Shown: positions 44,204 to 54,535, counted from the first letter of the stretch. The stretch is 64,000 nucleotides of DNA from Terriglobia bacterium (GCA_020072785.1 JAIQGG010000002.1:62001-126000), one strand, 5' to 3'. Notes: a model not told the origin generated them from the sequence alone. A program made the numbers and translations.

Positions 44204-45673
44204 TCACACGTTTGGCCGGCGCTGATGCCAGTCGGTGGCCAACTGGTAGGCGTGGGCGCACTCGATGCAAGTATCCTCGCGGAAAGCATCGCCCACGAAC
44301 TGGATGCCCATGGGCAGGTTCTTTTCCCTGGTGAAGCCGCAGGGCACGGAAATGGCCGGCAAGCCCGCGACGTTGGACATGCCAATGACGTTCCACTTCT
44401 GGATGCTGGGCGGCGGCGCTTCCGTTTTCTTCTCCGCCGCCTGGTCTTTTTTCCCGGGAGCCGGAGCATCGAAGTTGCGATCCAGCGGCGGCGCGGGCGC
44501 GATGCGGCTGGGGGCCACCAGCGCGTCGTACTTCTCAAACAGCCGGGCCACTTCCGTCTGAATCTGCGTGCGGATGCGGAAGGCATCGAGATAATCCGCG
44601 GCGGTCAATCCCAGCGTGGAACGCAAGCCTGCGCGCTGCGTGTCGTCGATCAGCTCGTCCACGCGCCCGCTCTCGATGAAGGGGCGGAAGATGGAGCCGG
44701 CCTCCGCCATGTACAGGGCTTCCGCCACCGCCCCGTAGGGGAGCTCCGGCAACTCCAACGGCTCGAGTTTGGCGCCCAGCGAACGCAGCACGGCGCAGGC
44801 TGCATCGAACGCCGCGCCCACTTCCGGATCGCCGTGGGCGGTGAAGTCCGGGCGCACCACGCCCAGGGTTTTGCGGGAGAGCGAGCGGGCGCGCTTTTCG
44901 TCGTTCGGCGGCCACCAGAAAAAAGGCACCTGGCTGGAGGTGGCGTCGCTGGGGTCCTCGCCGGCGATGGCGTTGAGCACCAGCCCGCAGTCCAGCGCGC
45001 TGCGGCACATGGGGCCGAGCTTATCCATGGTCCAGGAGAGGGCCATGGCGCCGTGGCGGCTCACGCGGCCGTAGGTGGGTCGCAGGCCGCTCACGCCGGA
45101 AAATGCGCTGGGAGTGATGATCGAGCCGAGCGTCTCCGAGCCGATGGCGAAGGCCACCAGCCCCGGGGGCACGGCCGCGCCCGGCCCGCTGGAGCTGCCA
45201 CCGGCCCAGTGCGCGAGGTTGTAGGGGCAGCGCGCGGCGCCCTGCAGCGAGGCGTAGCCGCTGTTGTAGCCGCCGCCGCCCGCCAGTTCGATCATGGCCA
45301 GTTTGGCGACGAGGATGGCGCCGGCTTCGCGCAGCTTGCGCACCACGGTGGCGTCGTGGTCGAAGACCTGGTTCCGGAAGGGCGGCGCACCCCAGGTGGT
45401 GGGAATGCCGCGGGTGGCCAGGAGGTCCTTCGCGCCGTAGGGAATGCCATGCAGCGGCCCGCGGGAGTTCCCGGCGGCGATTTCACGCTCGGCAATGCGC
45501 GCTTCGTCCAGGGCGCGCTCGCGGGTGATGGTGGCCACGGCGCCGAGCTTCGGCCCCAGTTGCTCGAGGCGCGCGAGAGTGGCTTCGGCCAGCTCCACCG
45601 GCGAAATCTTACGCTCCTGGATCAGCTTGCCCAGTTCTTGCACGCTCAGATAGAGGATGTCCTCGCCGACCAT
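44204..45673 (-). CDS. Amidase-signature family enzyme
   Basis: Hydrolyses amide bonds by a Ser-cisSer-Lys triad. The protein has 489 residues. The catalytic Lys is in GIPYGAKDLLATRGIPTT, the Gly/Ser-rich region is WAGGSSSGPGAAVPPG, and the nucleophile region is GSETLGSIITPSAFSGVSGLRPTYGRVS. The beginning, ELGKLIQERKISPVELAEATL, is typical. It resembles GatA, but no gatB or gatC is present, so it is probably a free amidase. Nearby are a SIMPL protein and a small Tat-signal protein on the same strand, which may be one locus. No signal peptide is seen. Confidence 0.88.
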   Translation of the reverse strand: MVGEDILYLSVQELGKLIQERKISPVELAEATLARLEQLGPKLGAVATITRERALDEARIAEREIAAGNSRGPLHGIPYGAKDLLATRGIPTTWGAPPFRNQVFDHDATVVRKLREAGAILVAKLAMIELAGGGGYNSGYASLQGAARCPYNLAHWAGGSSSGPGAAVPPGLVAFAIGSETLGSIITPSAFSGVSGLRPTYGRVSRHGAMALSWTMDKLGPMCRSALDCGLVLNAIAGEDPSDATSSQVPFFWWPPNDEKRARSLSRKTLGVVRPDFTAHGDPEVGAAFDAACAVLRSLGAKLEPLELPELPYGAVAEALYMAEAGSIFRPFIESGRVDELIDDTQRAGLRSTLGLTAADYLDAFRIRTQIQTEVARLFEKYDALVAPSRIAPAPPLDRNFDAPAPGKKDQAAEKKTEAPPPSIQKWNVIGMSNVAGLPAISVPCGFTREKNLPMGIQFVGDAFREDTCIECAHAYQLATDWHQRRPNV

Positions 45674-45831
45674 GCCGCTTCTCCTTGTACCGTCAGATGA
45701 GTCCGTGGTGCGTCACAGTTGAGATCCTTCGGGCTGTAAAGGGCGCAGCCCTCAGGATGACAACGGGATTGAAATCGCCTGCCCGGGACGGAGGATGATT
45801 CCCCGGTCAAACGGGCTGGCGGCGCCCTTTG

Positions 45832-46614
45832 CTACTGAATCTGAAATGCGCACTGAACCGTCGCGCTCACCGTGATTTTCTCCGGCTGCGGCACTGGCGG
45901 AGGAGGAGCAGCAGCTCTCTTATTCTTGCTAAACATTCCGCCGCTATCGGCGACTTCGATGGCTTGCAGGGTGTTGTATTCCGCCATCGTATAGGCATCC
46001 ATGCGGGAGACGCCGACGATCTGTTTCACGTCTAGATTGGCAAAGCGCAGAGCTCCGACCTTCTGGCCCTTCTGCTCGAGCGCCGCGCTGGCGCGCCCGA
46101 TGGCGCGTTTCATAGCTTCGGCGACGGCTTTTTGCTTGGCGGCTTCTTCGTCAGCCAGCGAGTAAGTCAGCGAGCGGAAATCGGCGATTCCATCCTGGAT
46201 GGATTCGTCCAGGAGGGTTCCGAGCTTGGAAAAGTCTCTCACCCTGAGCACGAGACGGCCGCTGACGCGGTAGGAGCGCGCGCGTTTTTTGCGGTCGCCT
46301 TCGTAGAAGGGCTGCACGGTGAGCACGCCCATGGAGATGTCATCTTTCTTGAGACCATTGCGTTCAGCCAGGTCCACGATCTTGCGCATAGACTGGGTGG
46401 CCTTGTCGTAGGCCAGCTTCAGCTCTTTTTCCTGTGCGCTGATGTCGAAGGTCAGAATGGCGAGGTCCGGATCGGCTTCGTAAGTGCCGTCGGCCTGTAC
46501 CACTAGCGTATCGGCGATAAATTTCACTTCCGGGTTTTGCGCCCCCGCTGTGTGCGGCAGGAAAAAGAGGGAGAATAAAACCAGGAAACCCAGAGATGAG
46601 ATAGGTCGCTTCAT
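45832..46614 (-). CDS. SIMPL-domain (DUF541) periplasmic protein
   Basis: A 260-residue exported protein. A signal peptide covers about residues 1-25 (LGFLVLFSLFFLPHTAGAQ). The SIMPL region follows with TYEADPDLAILTFDISAQEKELKLAYDKA-like and SMRKIVDLAERNGLKKDDI segments, LTVQPFYEGDRKKRARSYRVSGRLVLRVRD and the end VSATVQCAFQIQ. Relatives form ring-shaped oligomers with roles in stress and membrane integrity. The start is supported by GGAGG seven bases upstream. It lies between the amidase and the small Tat-signal gene. Confidence 0.83.
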   Translation of the reverse strand: MKRPISSLGFLVLFSLFFLPHTAGAQNPEVKFIADTLVVQADGTYEADPDLAILTFDISAQEKELKLAYDKATQSMRKIVDLAERNGLKKDDISMGVLTVQPFYEGDRKKRARSYRVSGRLVLRVRDFSKLGTLLDESIQDGIADFRSLTYSLADEEAAKQKAVAEAMKRAIGRASAALEQKGQKVGALRFANLDVKQIVGVSRMDAYTMAEYNTLQAIEVADSGGMFSKNKRAAAPPPPVPQPEKITVSATVQCAFQIQ

Positions 46615-46667
46615 GAAAGCCTCCAGTACTCGAGGATTGCTGCCGCTTCAGTCCTTACTTCACTCCT

Positions 46668-46964
46668 CTACCTCTGAAGTTCCTTGCTTCCCTGCCTTTT
46701 CTTCTCGCGTGGTTTGGCGGCGAAGACGAAGGCGGGCTCGAGATCGTAAGGCAGGGGCTTGGCGTGCAGCGCCGCGGCCACCTCCTGGCGCTCCGCCTCC
46801 GCTTTTGTCTGCAGTTCTGCGGCGCGGCCTGCGCTGGGCGCTGGCGCGCTTTGCGGTTTCGGGGCTTCCTGCGGGAAGGCCAGCCATGTTGTGGCCAGGG
46901 GCACCGCTGCGGCGACGGCTGCGCGGCGGGAAAACTCGCGGCGCGTGATTTTGGTCATGGTCAT
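46668..46964 (-). CDS. Small Tat-signal protein of unknown function
   Basis: A 98-residue protein opening with a twin-arginine signal: KITRREFSRRAAVAAAVPLATTWLAF, with RR at 9-10. So it is exported folded through Tat or is membrane-tethered. The remainder is charged and helical, ending LPYDLEPAFVFAAKPREKK. I do not recognise a domain, and nothing indicates a cofactor. It is upstream of SIMPL and the amidase on the same strand, separated by about 50 bases, so one transcript is possible. Two ATG codons (46964, 46958) are both usable starts. Confidence 0.65.
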   Translation of the reverse strand: MTMTKITRREFSRRAAVAAAVPLATTWLAFPQEAPKPQSAPAPSAGRAAELQTKAEAERQEVAAALHAKPLPYDLEPAFVFAAKPREKKRQGSKELQR

Positions 46965-46974
46965 TGATTATATG

Positions 46975-46991
46975 TGACCGCGAAGCGGTCT
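46975..46991. repeat. Palindromic element upstream of the 16S region
   Basis: Core TGACCGCGAAGCGGTCT (last base changed) ten bases upstream of the small Tat-signal gene (minus strand). Confidence 0.8.
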
Positions 46992-46992
46992 A

Positions 46993-47071
46993 CCTCCGGG
47001 CTGGCTTTTTCCGGAGGGACATGCTAACATGTCCAAGTTGGCTATGCGTCTTGCGGAAAGCTGTAAGACGC
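46993..47071. other. Cluster of three hairpins upstream of the 16S promoter
   Basis: Three separate perfect stems of seven pairs: CCTCCGG with CCGGAGG (46993-46999 and 47011-47017), GGACATG with CATGTCC (47017-47034, loop CTAA), and GCGTCTT with AAGACGC (47046-47052 and 47065-47071). No gene is seen here. It belongs to the 392-base gap between the Tat-signal gene and the 16S gene. Confidence 0.5.
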
Positions 47072-47127
47072 TTCTTTGACGAGTTCCCACAACATCTGTG
47101 GAAAACGGAAAAGAGCCGAGAGAGATG

Positions 47128-47156
47128 TTGACAACGTCGCATCTCTTCCGTATAGT
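47128..47156 (+). promoter_or_regulatory. rrs: Consensus promoter for the 16S rRNA gene
   Basis: TTGACA (perfect -35 at 47128-47133), exactly 17 bases, then TATAGT (-10 at 47151-47156). It is about 200 bases before the mature 16S 5' end and is the strongest promoter-like sequence in the window. Confidence 0.85.
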
Positions 47157-47198
47157 CACTGTTTGTCAGTACGCCTTTCTGCAGGACAGGGGGGCCTT

Positions 47199-47233
47199 GC
47201 TCTTTGACAACCGATACGATGTGCCAGAATCCG
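47199..47233 (+). promoter_or_regulatory. rrs: boxA and upstream arm of the 16S processing stem
   Basis: GCTCTTTGACAACCG at 47199 matches the rrn antitermination boxA (TGCTCTTTAACA type). The same 35 bases pair almost fully with the segment 49057-49088 beyond the 16S 3' end, forming the long stem cut by RNase III. Confidence 0.85.
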
Positions 47234-47298
47234 TTCGAAACCATTCGGCTTTTCGAGCCCGAATGGTCTGAGTAGTAAATCGAGCGATCAACAATTTG

Positions 47299-47347
47299 CT
47301 TGGACAGGCTGGCTCCGGTGCAAACCGGAGTTTTTTATTTGTCCAGG
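47299..47347 (+). other. rrs: Terminator-like hairpin in the 16S leader
   Basis: CTCCGGT (47313-47319) and ACCGGAG (47324-47330) with loop GCAA, followed by TTTTTTATTT. An outer helix TGGACA (47301-47306) with TGTCCA (47340-47345) encloses the hairpin and its T-run. This looks like an intrinsic terminator placed only about 20 bases before the mature 16S 5' end. Confidence 0.6.
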
Positions 47348-47356
47348 CGACAGGTT

Positions 47357-48895
<1,539 letters not shown>

Positions 48896-49056
48896 TAAAG
48901 AAAACGGCATGTACTTCCCGTGCAGGTGTGCGGGATTTGTACGGCCCACTTCCCAGACAAGCTTGCTTGTTTGGGAGGGCTGCTCCAGGCTCTCACGGGT
49001 CTGCGGCAGGCTCGTTTTACTCTCTACTCGCGGCGCGCAAGCGCTGCGGGTTCGGG

Positions 49057-49088
49057 CGGATTCTGGCAGATCGTATCGGTCAAAGAGC
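49057..49088 (+). other. rrs: Downstream arm of the 16S processing stem
   Basis: CGGATTCTGGCAGATCGTATCGGTCAAAGAGC (reported by position) is the reverse complement of 47199-47233 apart from a two-base gap and one mismatch. With it the 16S RNA would be looped out of a stem of about 30 pairs. The rest of the 591-base gap 48896-49486 holds no gene I can support. Confidence 0.85.
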
Positions 49089-49108
49089 ACTCAACGTATC
49101 GAGTTTCC

Positions 49109-49138
49109 AGGGCGGACTTCCAGTCCGCCCTTTTTTTT
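49109..49138 (+). terminator. rrs: Intrinsic terminator 1 after 16S
   Basis: AGGGCGGACT and AGTCCGCCCT form a perfect ten-pair stem with loop TCC, followed by eight T (49131-49138). It lies 21 bases after the processing stem and ends the 16S-only transcript. Confidence 0.95.
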
Positions 49139-49164
49139 GCGCAGACAATTCGGGAGAATGGAAA

Positions 49165-49194
49165 AGGGCCGCTGAGAACTCAGCGGCCCTTTTT
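49165..49194 (+). terminator. rrs: Intrinsic terminator 2 after 16S
   Basis: AGGGCCGCTGAG and CTCAGCGGCCCT form a twelve-pair stem followed by TTTTT. A second, backup terminator in tandem with the one at 49109. Confidence 0.92.
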
Positions 49195-49486
49195 GCGCGC
49201 GGCGGTGCCCGCCCCGATTTCCTTTACATCTTCAGCGTATTGGGCGTGAACTGACCATATGCGCCTGTCTGCCTGCGCATGGCGCCCGTCAGAAAGCTCC
49301 GGGATTCGGCCGCTGCGTTCCGCGAGATGCAGAGTGCGACCGGATGAGCGGGTCGCACCCGCAAACTTGCACGAAAAGTGTTGAACGGAGCCGGAAAAGT
49401 GCGAGAATGGCCCGGAAGCGCCCGCCAGGGGTGCTTGCCACGCTAGACGCCCTGCAGAGAATACCCGTACAACGCGAGGAGGCATC

Positions 49487-50818
49487 ATGGACCAAGCCCT
49501 CGACGTGCACCGCCTGCACTTCGCATTCACGGTCACGTTCCACTACATCTTCCCGCAACTGACCATGGGGCTGGCGCTGTTGCTGGTCTATCTGAAGACC
49601 AAGGCGCTGCGCACCAACGATGAGCACTATAACCGCGCGGCGCGTTTCTGGGCGCGAATATTCGGCATCAATTTTGCGCTGGGCGTGGTGACGGGCATCC
49701 CCATGGAATTTCAGTTTGGCACCAACTGGGCGGAATTTTCGAAAAGCGCCGGCGGGGTCATCGGGCAGACGCTGGCGATGGAAGGCGTCTTTTCCTTTTT
49801 CCTGGAGTCCAGTTTTCTCGGACTGTTTTTATTCGGGGAGAAGAAACTCGGCCGGGTGGGGCATTGGTGGGCGGCCTTTCTGGTGTGGCTGGGATCATGG
49901 CTCTCCGGGTATCTGATCGTGGCCACCGATGCATGGATGCAGCATCCGACGGGGTACACACTGGGGCCGGAGGGCCAGTTTCAGCTCGCCAGCTTTTGGG
50001 AATTGGTGGTGAACAAGTGGGCGCTGTGGCAGTACGCGCACAACATGGTGGGCGCGGTGCAGACCGGGTGCTTCGTGATGGCCGCGGTCGGTGCGTTCTA
50101 TCTGCTGACCAGCCGGCATGAGCAGTATGCGCGGACGTTCGTGAAAACGGGCGTACTGGTCGGCGCGGTCGCCGCCGTGCTGCAGATCTTCCCGACGGGG
50201 GACATGCAGGGCCGGATGATTGCCAAGCACCAGCCGCCGACGCTGGCGGCCATGGAAGGGCTGTTCGTCTCCGAGCAGGGCGCGCCGCTGGTGATTCTGG
50301 GCCAGCCGGACGTGCAGAAGCGCCGCCTGGACAACCCGTTGGTCGTGCCCAGGGCGCTAAGCTTTCTCACCTATCAAAACTGGAGCGCGAACGTGAAGGG
50401 GCTGGACAGCTTTCCGGAGGAGCAGTGGCCGGACAAGATTCCCCTGCTCTATTACAGCTATCACGTCATGGCCGGGCTCGGAACGATCTTCCTTGCGGTG
50501 ATGGCGATTGCCGCGTGGCTGCTATGGCGCGGCACCCTGTACACCTCCCGCGCCATGCTCTGGACGCTGCTGCTTTGCGCACCGCTGCCGTACATCGCCA
50601 ATACCGCCGGGTGGATGACGGCGGAGCTGGGCCGCCAGCCCTGGCTGATCTACGGCTTGATGCACACGGCGAAGGGCATCTCGCCGCGGGTGGCCGCGGG
50701 GAATGCGTGGTTCACGCTGCTGGGGTTCATGGGAATGTACGCGGTGCTGACGATCCTGTGGCTGTTTCTCGTCCACCACGAGATCGAGCGCGGGCCGGAA
50801 CTGACCGTAGCGGAGTGA
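49487..50818 (+). CDS. cydA: Cytochrome bd ubiquinol oxidase subunit I
   Basis: Quinol oxidase subunit that holds the haems. The protein has 443 residues and many membrane helices. The N-terminal HFAFTVTFHYIFPQLTMG contains His19, the haem ligand position known in E. coli. The GRQPW motif is present near residue 386 (AELGRQPWLIYG), as is FPTGDMQGRMIAKHQPPTLAAMEG. At 443 residues it lacks the long Q-loop insertion of the E. coli enzyme, so it belongs to the short-loop group that includes cyanide-insensitive oxidases. Start codon ATG with GAGGAGG upstream. cydB follows after 12 bases. Confidence 0.94.
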   Translation: MDQALDVHRLHFAFTVTFHYIFPQLTMGLALLLVYLKTKALRTNDEHYNRAARFWARIFGINFALGVVTGIPMEFQFGTNWAEFSKSAGGVIGQTLAMEGVFSFFLESSFLGLFLFGEKKLGRVGHWWAAFLVWLGSWLSGYLIVATDAWMQHPTGYTLGPEGQFQLASFWELVVNKWALWQYAHNMVGAVQTGCFVMAAVGAFYLLTSRHEQYARTFVKTGVLVGAVAAVLQIFPTGDMQGRMIAKHQPPTLAAMEGLFVSEQGAPLVILGQPDVQKRRLDNPLVVPRALSFLTYQNWSANVKGLDSFPEEQWPDKIPLLYYSYHVMAGLGTIFLAVMAIAAWLLWRGTLYTSRAMLWTLLLCAPLPYIANTAGWMTAELGRQPWLIYGLMHTAKGISPRVAAGNAWFTLLGFMGMYAVLTILWLFLVHHEIERGPELTVAE

Positions 50819-50830
50819 GGAGGAGCCGAA

Positions 50831-51883
50831 ATGGAAACGATCTGGTTCTGCCTCGTCGCGATCATGATCGCGATGTACGTGCTGCTCGACGGATTCGACC
50901 TGGGAGCGGGCGCGATTCACCTGCTGGTGGCCAAGACGGACGCCGAACGGCGGCAGGTGCTCGCGAGCATTGCCCCGGTGTGGGACGGCAACGAAGTGTG
51001 GCTATTGGCCGCGGGTGGGGTTCTGTACTTCGCCTTTCCCGCGTTGTATGCCTCGGGTTTCAGCGGATTCTACCTGCCGTTGATGATCGTGCTGTGGCTG
51101 CTGATTCTGCGCGGGAGCGCCATCGAATTCCGCAACCACATTGAGAGCGCCGTGTGGGCCCCGCTGTGGGATTTCCTGTTCTGCGCCGCGAGCCTGCTGC
51201 TGGCCGTGTTCTACGGGGCGGCCCTCGGCAACGTCGTGCGCGGCGTGCCCCTGGATGGGAGCGGGTACTTTTTCGAGCCGCTGTGGACGAATTTCCGGCT
51301 GGGCGAGGAGACCGGGATCCTGGACTGGTACACGATCCTGGTCGGCGTGCTGGCGCTGGCCGCGCTGGTGATGCACGGCGGGCTGTGGGTGCAGTGGAAA
51401 ACGGCGGGCGTGGTGAACCGGCGCGCGGGCCGCGCCGCGGGACAGGCGTGGTGGGCGGTGATTGCCCTGACGGCACTCGTGACGGCGTTGACCTTGCGCG
51501 TGCAGCCACAAGTGGCCCTGAATTTCCGGACCTGGCCATGGGGCTATCTCCTGCCGCTGCTGGCGGTGGCGGGTCTGGCCGGCGTGGGCTGGAACCTGGT
51601 GAGGAAGAAGGAGCGCATGGCGTTCTTTTCCTCGTGCCTGTACCTCGTGGGGATGCTGACGAGCGTAGTCTTCGGGGTGTACCCGATGGTGCTGCCGGCG
51701 CGGAATCCGGTGTATGCCCTGACGATTGCGAGCGCCAAAGCAGGCGCCTACGGCCTGAAGATCGGGCTGGTTTGGTGGATCATCGGGATGATCCTGACGG
51801 CCGGATATTTCACATTCGTGTACCGGTCGTTTGCCGGAAAGATCGAGGCCGAAGAGAAGTTACAGGATTCTTGGGGCGAATGA
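50831..51883 (+). CDS. cydB: Cytochrome bd ubiquinol oxidase subunit II
   Basis: Partner of CydA in the terminal oxidase; it has 350 residues and about eight membrane helices. The start IWFCLVAIMIAMYVLLDGFDLGAGA is the family signature. APVWDGNEVWLLAAGGVLYFAFPALYA follows, then FRNHIESAVWAPLWDFLF. It starts 12 bases after cydA with GAGGAGGAGCCG upstream, one operon. No cydX or cydDC is next to it. A tRNA-like T-arm in the gap after it was examined and rejected. Confidence 0.94.
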   Translation: METIWFCLVAIMIAMYVLLDGFDLGAGAIHLLVAKTDAERRQVLASIAPVWDGNEVWLLAAGGVLYFAFPALYASGFSGFYLPLMIVLWLLILRGSAIEFRNHIESAVWAPLWDFLFCAASLLLAVFYGAALGNVVRGVPLDGSGYFFEPLWTNFRLGEETGILDWYTILVGVLALAALVMHGGLWVQWKTAGVVNRRAGRAAGQAWWAVIALTALVTALTLRVQPQVALNFRTWPWGYLLPLLAVAGLAGVGWNLVRKKERMAFFSSCLYLVGMLTSVVFGVYPMVLPARNPVYALTIASAKAGAYGLKIGLVWWIIGMILTAGYFTFVYRSFAGKIEAEEKLQDSWGE

Positions 51884-52171
51884 GCCGGGCCAGCGCGGGT
51901 GGGGCGCGAAGCGCAAGCAGCGAGGCTTCCCCGCGGCAACGGTTTTGAGGCAGGGGTTCGACTCCGCCACGTGCCAAGTGCGAAACACAGGTACGGCGGC
52001 GGCATTGACCAACCGAAAAGCAGGTGCGTAAGGTGCAAGAAGGGAGCTCGGGTGTGCGCCGAGCCCGAGTGGGGCGATGTGTCGCTGGTACACCGCGCAA
52101 GACGCCTGAGGGATTGAGACAGAAAAAAGAGGAAGAGCCAGCGGGGATTTCTCCTTCCTGCTGAATTGCTG

Positions 52172-54445
52172 ATGGGGACGCCGAACAAAGCCGGGCGGTA
52201 TGAAATCATGGGCGAACTGGGCCGCGGCGCCATGGGTGTCGTCTATAAGGCCCTGGACCCGGTGATCGGGCGCACCGTGGCGGTCAAGACTATCCGCCTC
52301 TCGGCGGAAGGTTCAGGGCTGTCGCGGCCCGAGATGTTGCAGCGCTTCCAGACGGAAGCGCGCGCCGCAGGCCTGCTCACGCACCCCAACATCGTGGTGG
52401 TCTATGATGCGGGCGAAGAAGACGGCCTGTACTACATCACCATGGAACTGGTGGAGGGCAAGAGCCTGCAGGCCCTGCTGGAATCCGGGCAGCGGTTCCC
52501 GCTGGCGCGGGTGCTGCGCATCCTGGAGCAGACCTGCTCGGCGCTGCAGTTCGCGCACGAGCGCAACGTCGTGCACCGCGACATCAAGCCCGCCAACCTG
52601 ATGATGACCGCGGACGACACCGTGAAGGTGACGGACTTCGGCACCGCCAAGATCCTTCAGTTCGGCAGCACCCAGCAGACCGCGCACGTCATGGGCACGC
52701 CCAGCTACATGTCCCCGGAACAGGTGAAGGGCAAGGCTGTGGACGGGCGCTCGGACATCTTTTCGCTGGGCGTAATGTTCTACGAGATGATGACCGGGGA
52801 AAAGCCCTTTCCGGGGCAGAACATCACCACGGTCATTTACAAAATCGTGAATGAGGAGCCCCAGCCGCCGCGGCAGATTGATCCTTCCATTCATCCCGGG
52901 ATCGACGCGGTGATCCTGAAGGCTCTGACCAAAGATCCCAACGCCCGCTACCAGAGTTGCTACGAGATGCTCGAGGATTTGCGCAACTACCGCTCGGTCG
53001 GCGGCAGTGCGGAATCCACCATGGTCCTGAGCGCTGCTCCGGCAGCCGGTGGCCATCGAGCCCCGCGTGCCGCCGCCCCGCCGCCCCGAGCGCCTGCGCC
53101 CCCGGCGGCCGTCCAGCCGCTGCGCCTGCGCCCGGATCCCAGCCCGGCGAGCGCCGCGAGTCCGGCGCCAACGCCTGCCGTGCACCGCGCGGCGCCGGCC
53201 GAGCCTCCGCAAAAGTCCAAGAGCATGCTGGGAACGATGCTCGCCGCGCTGTTTCTTCTCGGCGTGATCATCTTCGGCAGCTACCGTGTGCGCCCGTTCT
53301 TCGAGGACCTGATGCAACGGCGTGAAGCGCAGCGCGCGGAAGGGAAGAATCCGGCCGTGGCTGTCACGCCGCCAGTACCCGTGGAGGACCCATCCACGGA
53401 GAAGGAAGCGAGTTTGCCAGCGCCTCTTCCTGCAAGCCCAGGCACCGGCGCTGTCGAGACGAAGCCCGTGGAGAGTCCGGCAGCGAGCGCGCCGCTGAAG
53501 AGACCCGGGAGTCCCCTGAGCCCCGGGGCCGCAGAATTCAAGGGGCGTATGGAAGAAGTCATCGCGCAAAGGGGTTTAACCGGCCGCGTGAAACTGGGCG
53601 GCACCGGGAACACCCTGACACTGACCGGGCGGTTGCGCCCGAGCGAGCATCGCGATCTCCTGGAGAGCCTGCGCTCTGCGCCGAAAAGCGTGCAGATCGT
53701 GGACGATGTCAACTACGACGACATAGCGGAGAGCGCGCCGGGATCGGAAGCCGCCGGCGAGCATCCCGTTCCGCTCACCGGGCGCGGCGCGATTCACGTG
53801 GTGACGGATGTAATCGGGGCCACGGCGACCTTGCGCGGGGCCGCGGGGATCCTGGTCAGCAATTGCCAGACGCCGTGCAGCTTCAACAATCTGCCCCCGG
53901 CGCCCTACCTCCTGGAGGTCAACAAGGACGGCTACCAGGCGGTCCGCGCGAATCTGCAGGTGCGTCCCAGGGCCGTGATTGACAAGAAGTTCGCGCTCGA
54001 ATCGCTGGTGCAGGGAATCTATGTGCGCAGCCAGCCCCCGGGCGCGGATGTGTTCGTCAATGGCCAGAAACAACCCGGGAAAACACCCCTGAAACTGCCC
54101 ATCGCTCCGGGCCAGTACGATCTCGTCGTGAGCCTGGAAGGCTATGAGCGCCATTCCGAACAGGTGCAGCTCAAGGACAACATTCAGACACAATTGGATG
54201 TCACGCTCACGCAGCGCTCCTACCATCCAGCCTGGGTCAACGTGGAAACCCGCCCGCCCGGCGCGGAGATCCTGATCGACGGTAAGCCCACCGGCAAATT
54301 TGCCCCCGCGCGCGTCGAGATGACCGCAGGAGCCCATTGGGTATCTTTCGCTCTGAACGGCTATCGCCCCAGCAAGAAGTTCGTGGGCGTGCAAGAAGGG
54401 CAGACCGTGGAGGTCAGCGCCGAGCTCGAGCGAAAGTTCCGGTAA
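52172..54445 (+). CDS. Transmembrane Ser/Thr protein kinase with BON-like and PEGA sensor region
   Basis: A 757-residue membrane kinase. The kinase domain spans about residues 10-275: Gly-loop GELGRGAMG, Lys39, HRDIKPANL (135-143), TDFGTAK (DFG 155-157) and MGTPSYMSPEQ. A Pro/Ala-rich linker (about 285-350) leads to one membrane helix (352-370). The outside part has a BON-like segment (RVKLGGTGNTLTLTGRL, about residues 465-510) and PEGA-type repeats in the last 220 residues (PPGADVFVNGQ, RPPGAEILIDGKPTGK). PEGA domains bind cell-wall or surface structures. ATG at 52172; a TTG two codons earlier is possible. Confidence 0.93.
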   Translation: MGTPNKAGRYEIMGELGRGAMGVVYKALDPVIGRTVAVKTIRLSAEGSGLSRPEMLQRFQTEARAAGLLTHPNIVVVYDAGEEDGLYYITMELVEGKSLQALLESGQRFPLARVLRILEQTCSALQFAHERNVVHRDIKPANLMMTADDTVKVTDFGTAKILQFGSTQQTAHVMGTPSYMSPEQVKGKAVDGRSDIFSLGVMFYEMMTGEKPFPGQNITTVIYKIVNEEPQPPRQIDPSIHPGIDAVILKALTKDPNARYQSCYEMLEDLRNYRSVGGSAESTMVLSAAPAAGGHRAPRAAAPPPRAPAPPAAVQPLRLRPDPSPASAASPAPTPAVHRAAPAEPPQKSKSMLGTMLAALFLLGVIIFGSYRVRPFFEDLMQRREAQRAEGKNPAVAVTPPVPVEDPSTEKEASLPAPLPASPGTGAVETKPVESPAASAPLKRPGSPLSPGAAEFKGRMEEVIAQRGLTGRVKLGGTGNTLTLTGRLRPSEHRDLLESLRSAPKSVQIVDDVNYDDIAESAPGSEAAGEHPVPLTGRGAIHVVTDVIGATATLRGAAGILVSNCQTPCSFNNLPPAPYLLEVNKDGYQAVRANLQVRPRAVIDKKFALESLVQGIYVRSQPPGADVFVNGQKQPGKTPLKLPIAPGQYDLVVSLEGYERHSEQVQLKDNIQTQLDVTLTQRSYHPAWVNVETRPPGAEILIDGKPTGKFAPARVEMTAGAHWVSFALNGYRPSKKFVGVQEGQTVEVSAELERKFR

Positions 54446-54535
54446 GTATCCCTCCCCCACCCCCAGAACCTGCCCAAGTAGCACCCGACAGGTATCACTT
54501 AGGAACAGGCATCCCAGCATAGTTCTAGTACTTGC

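Noticed and set aside
51944-51976. tRNA-like T-arm (GGGGTTCGACTCC) after cydB
   Set aside because: The T-stem has mismatches and no matching 5' acceptor strand or D and anticodon arms exist upstream; a tmRNA would have to overlap cydB. It is probably chance or a degenerate remnant.
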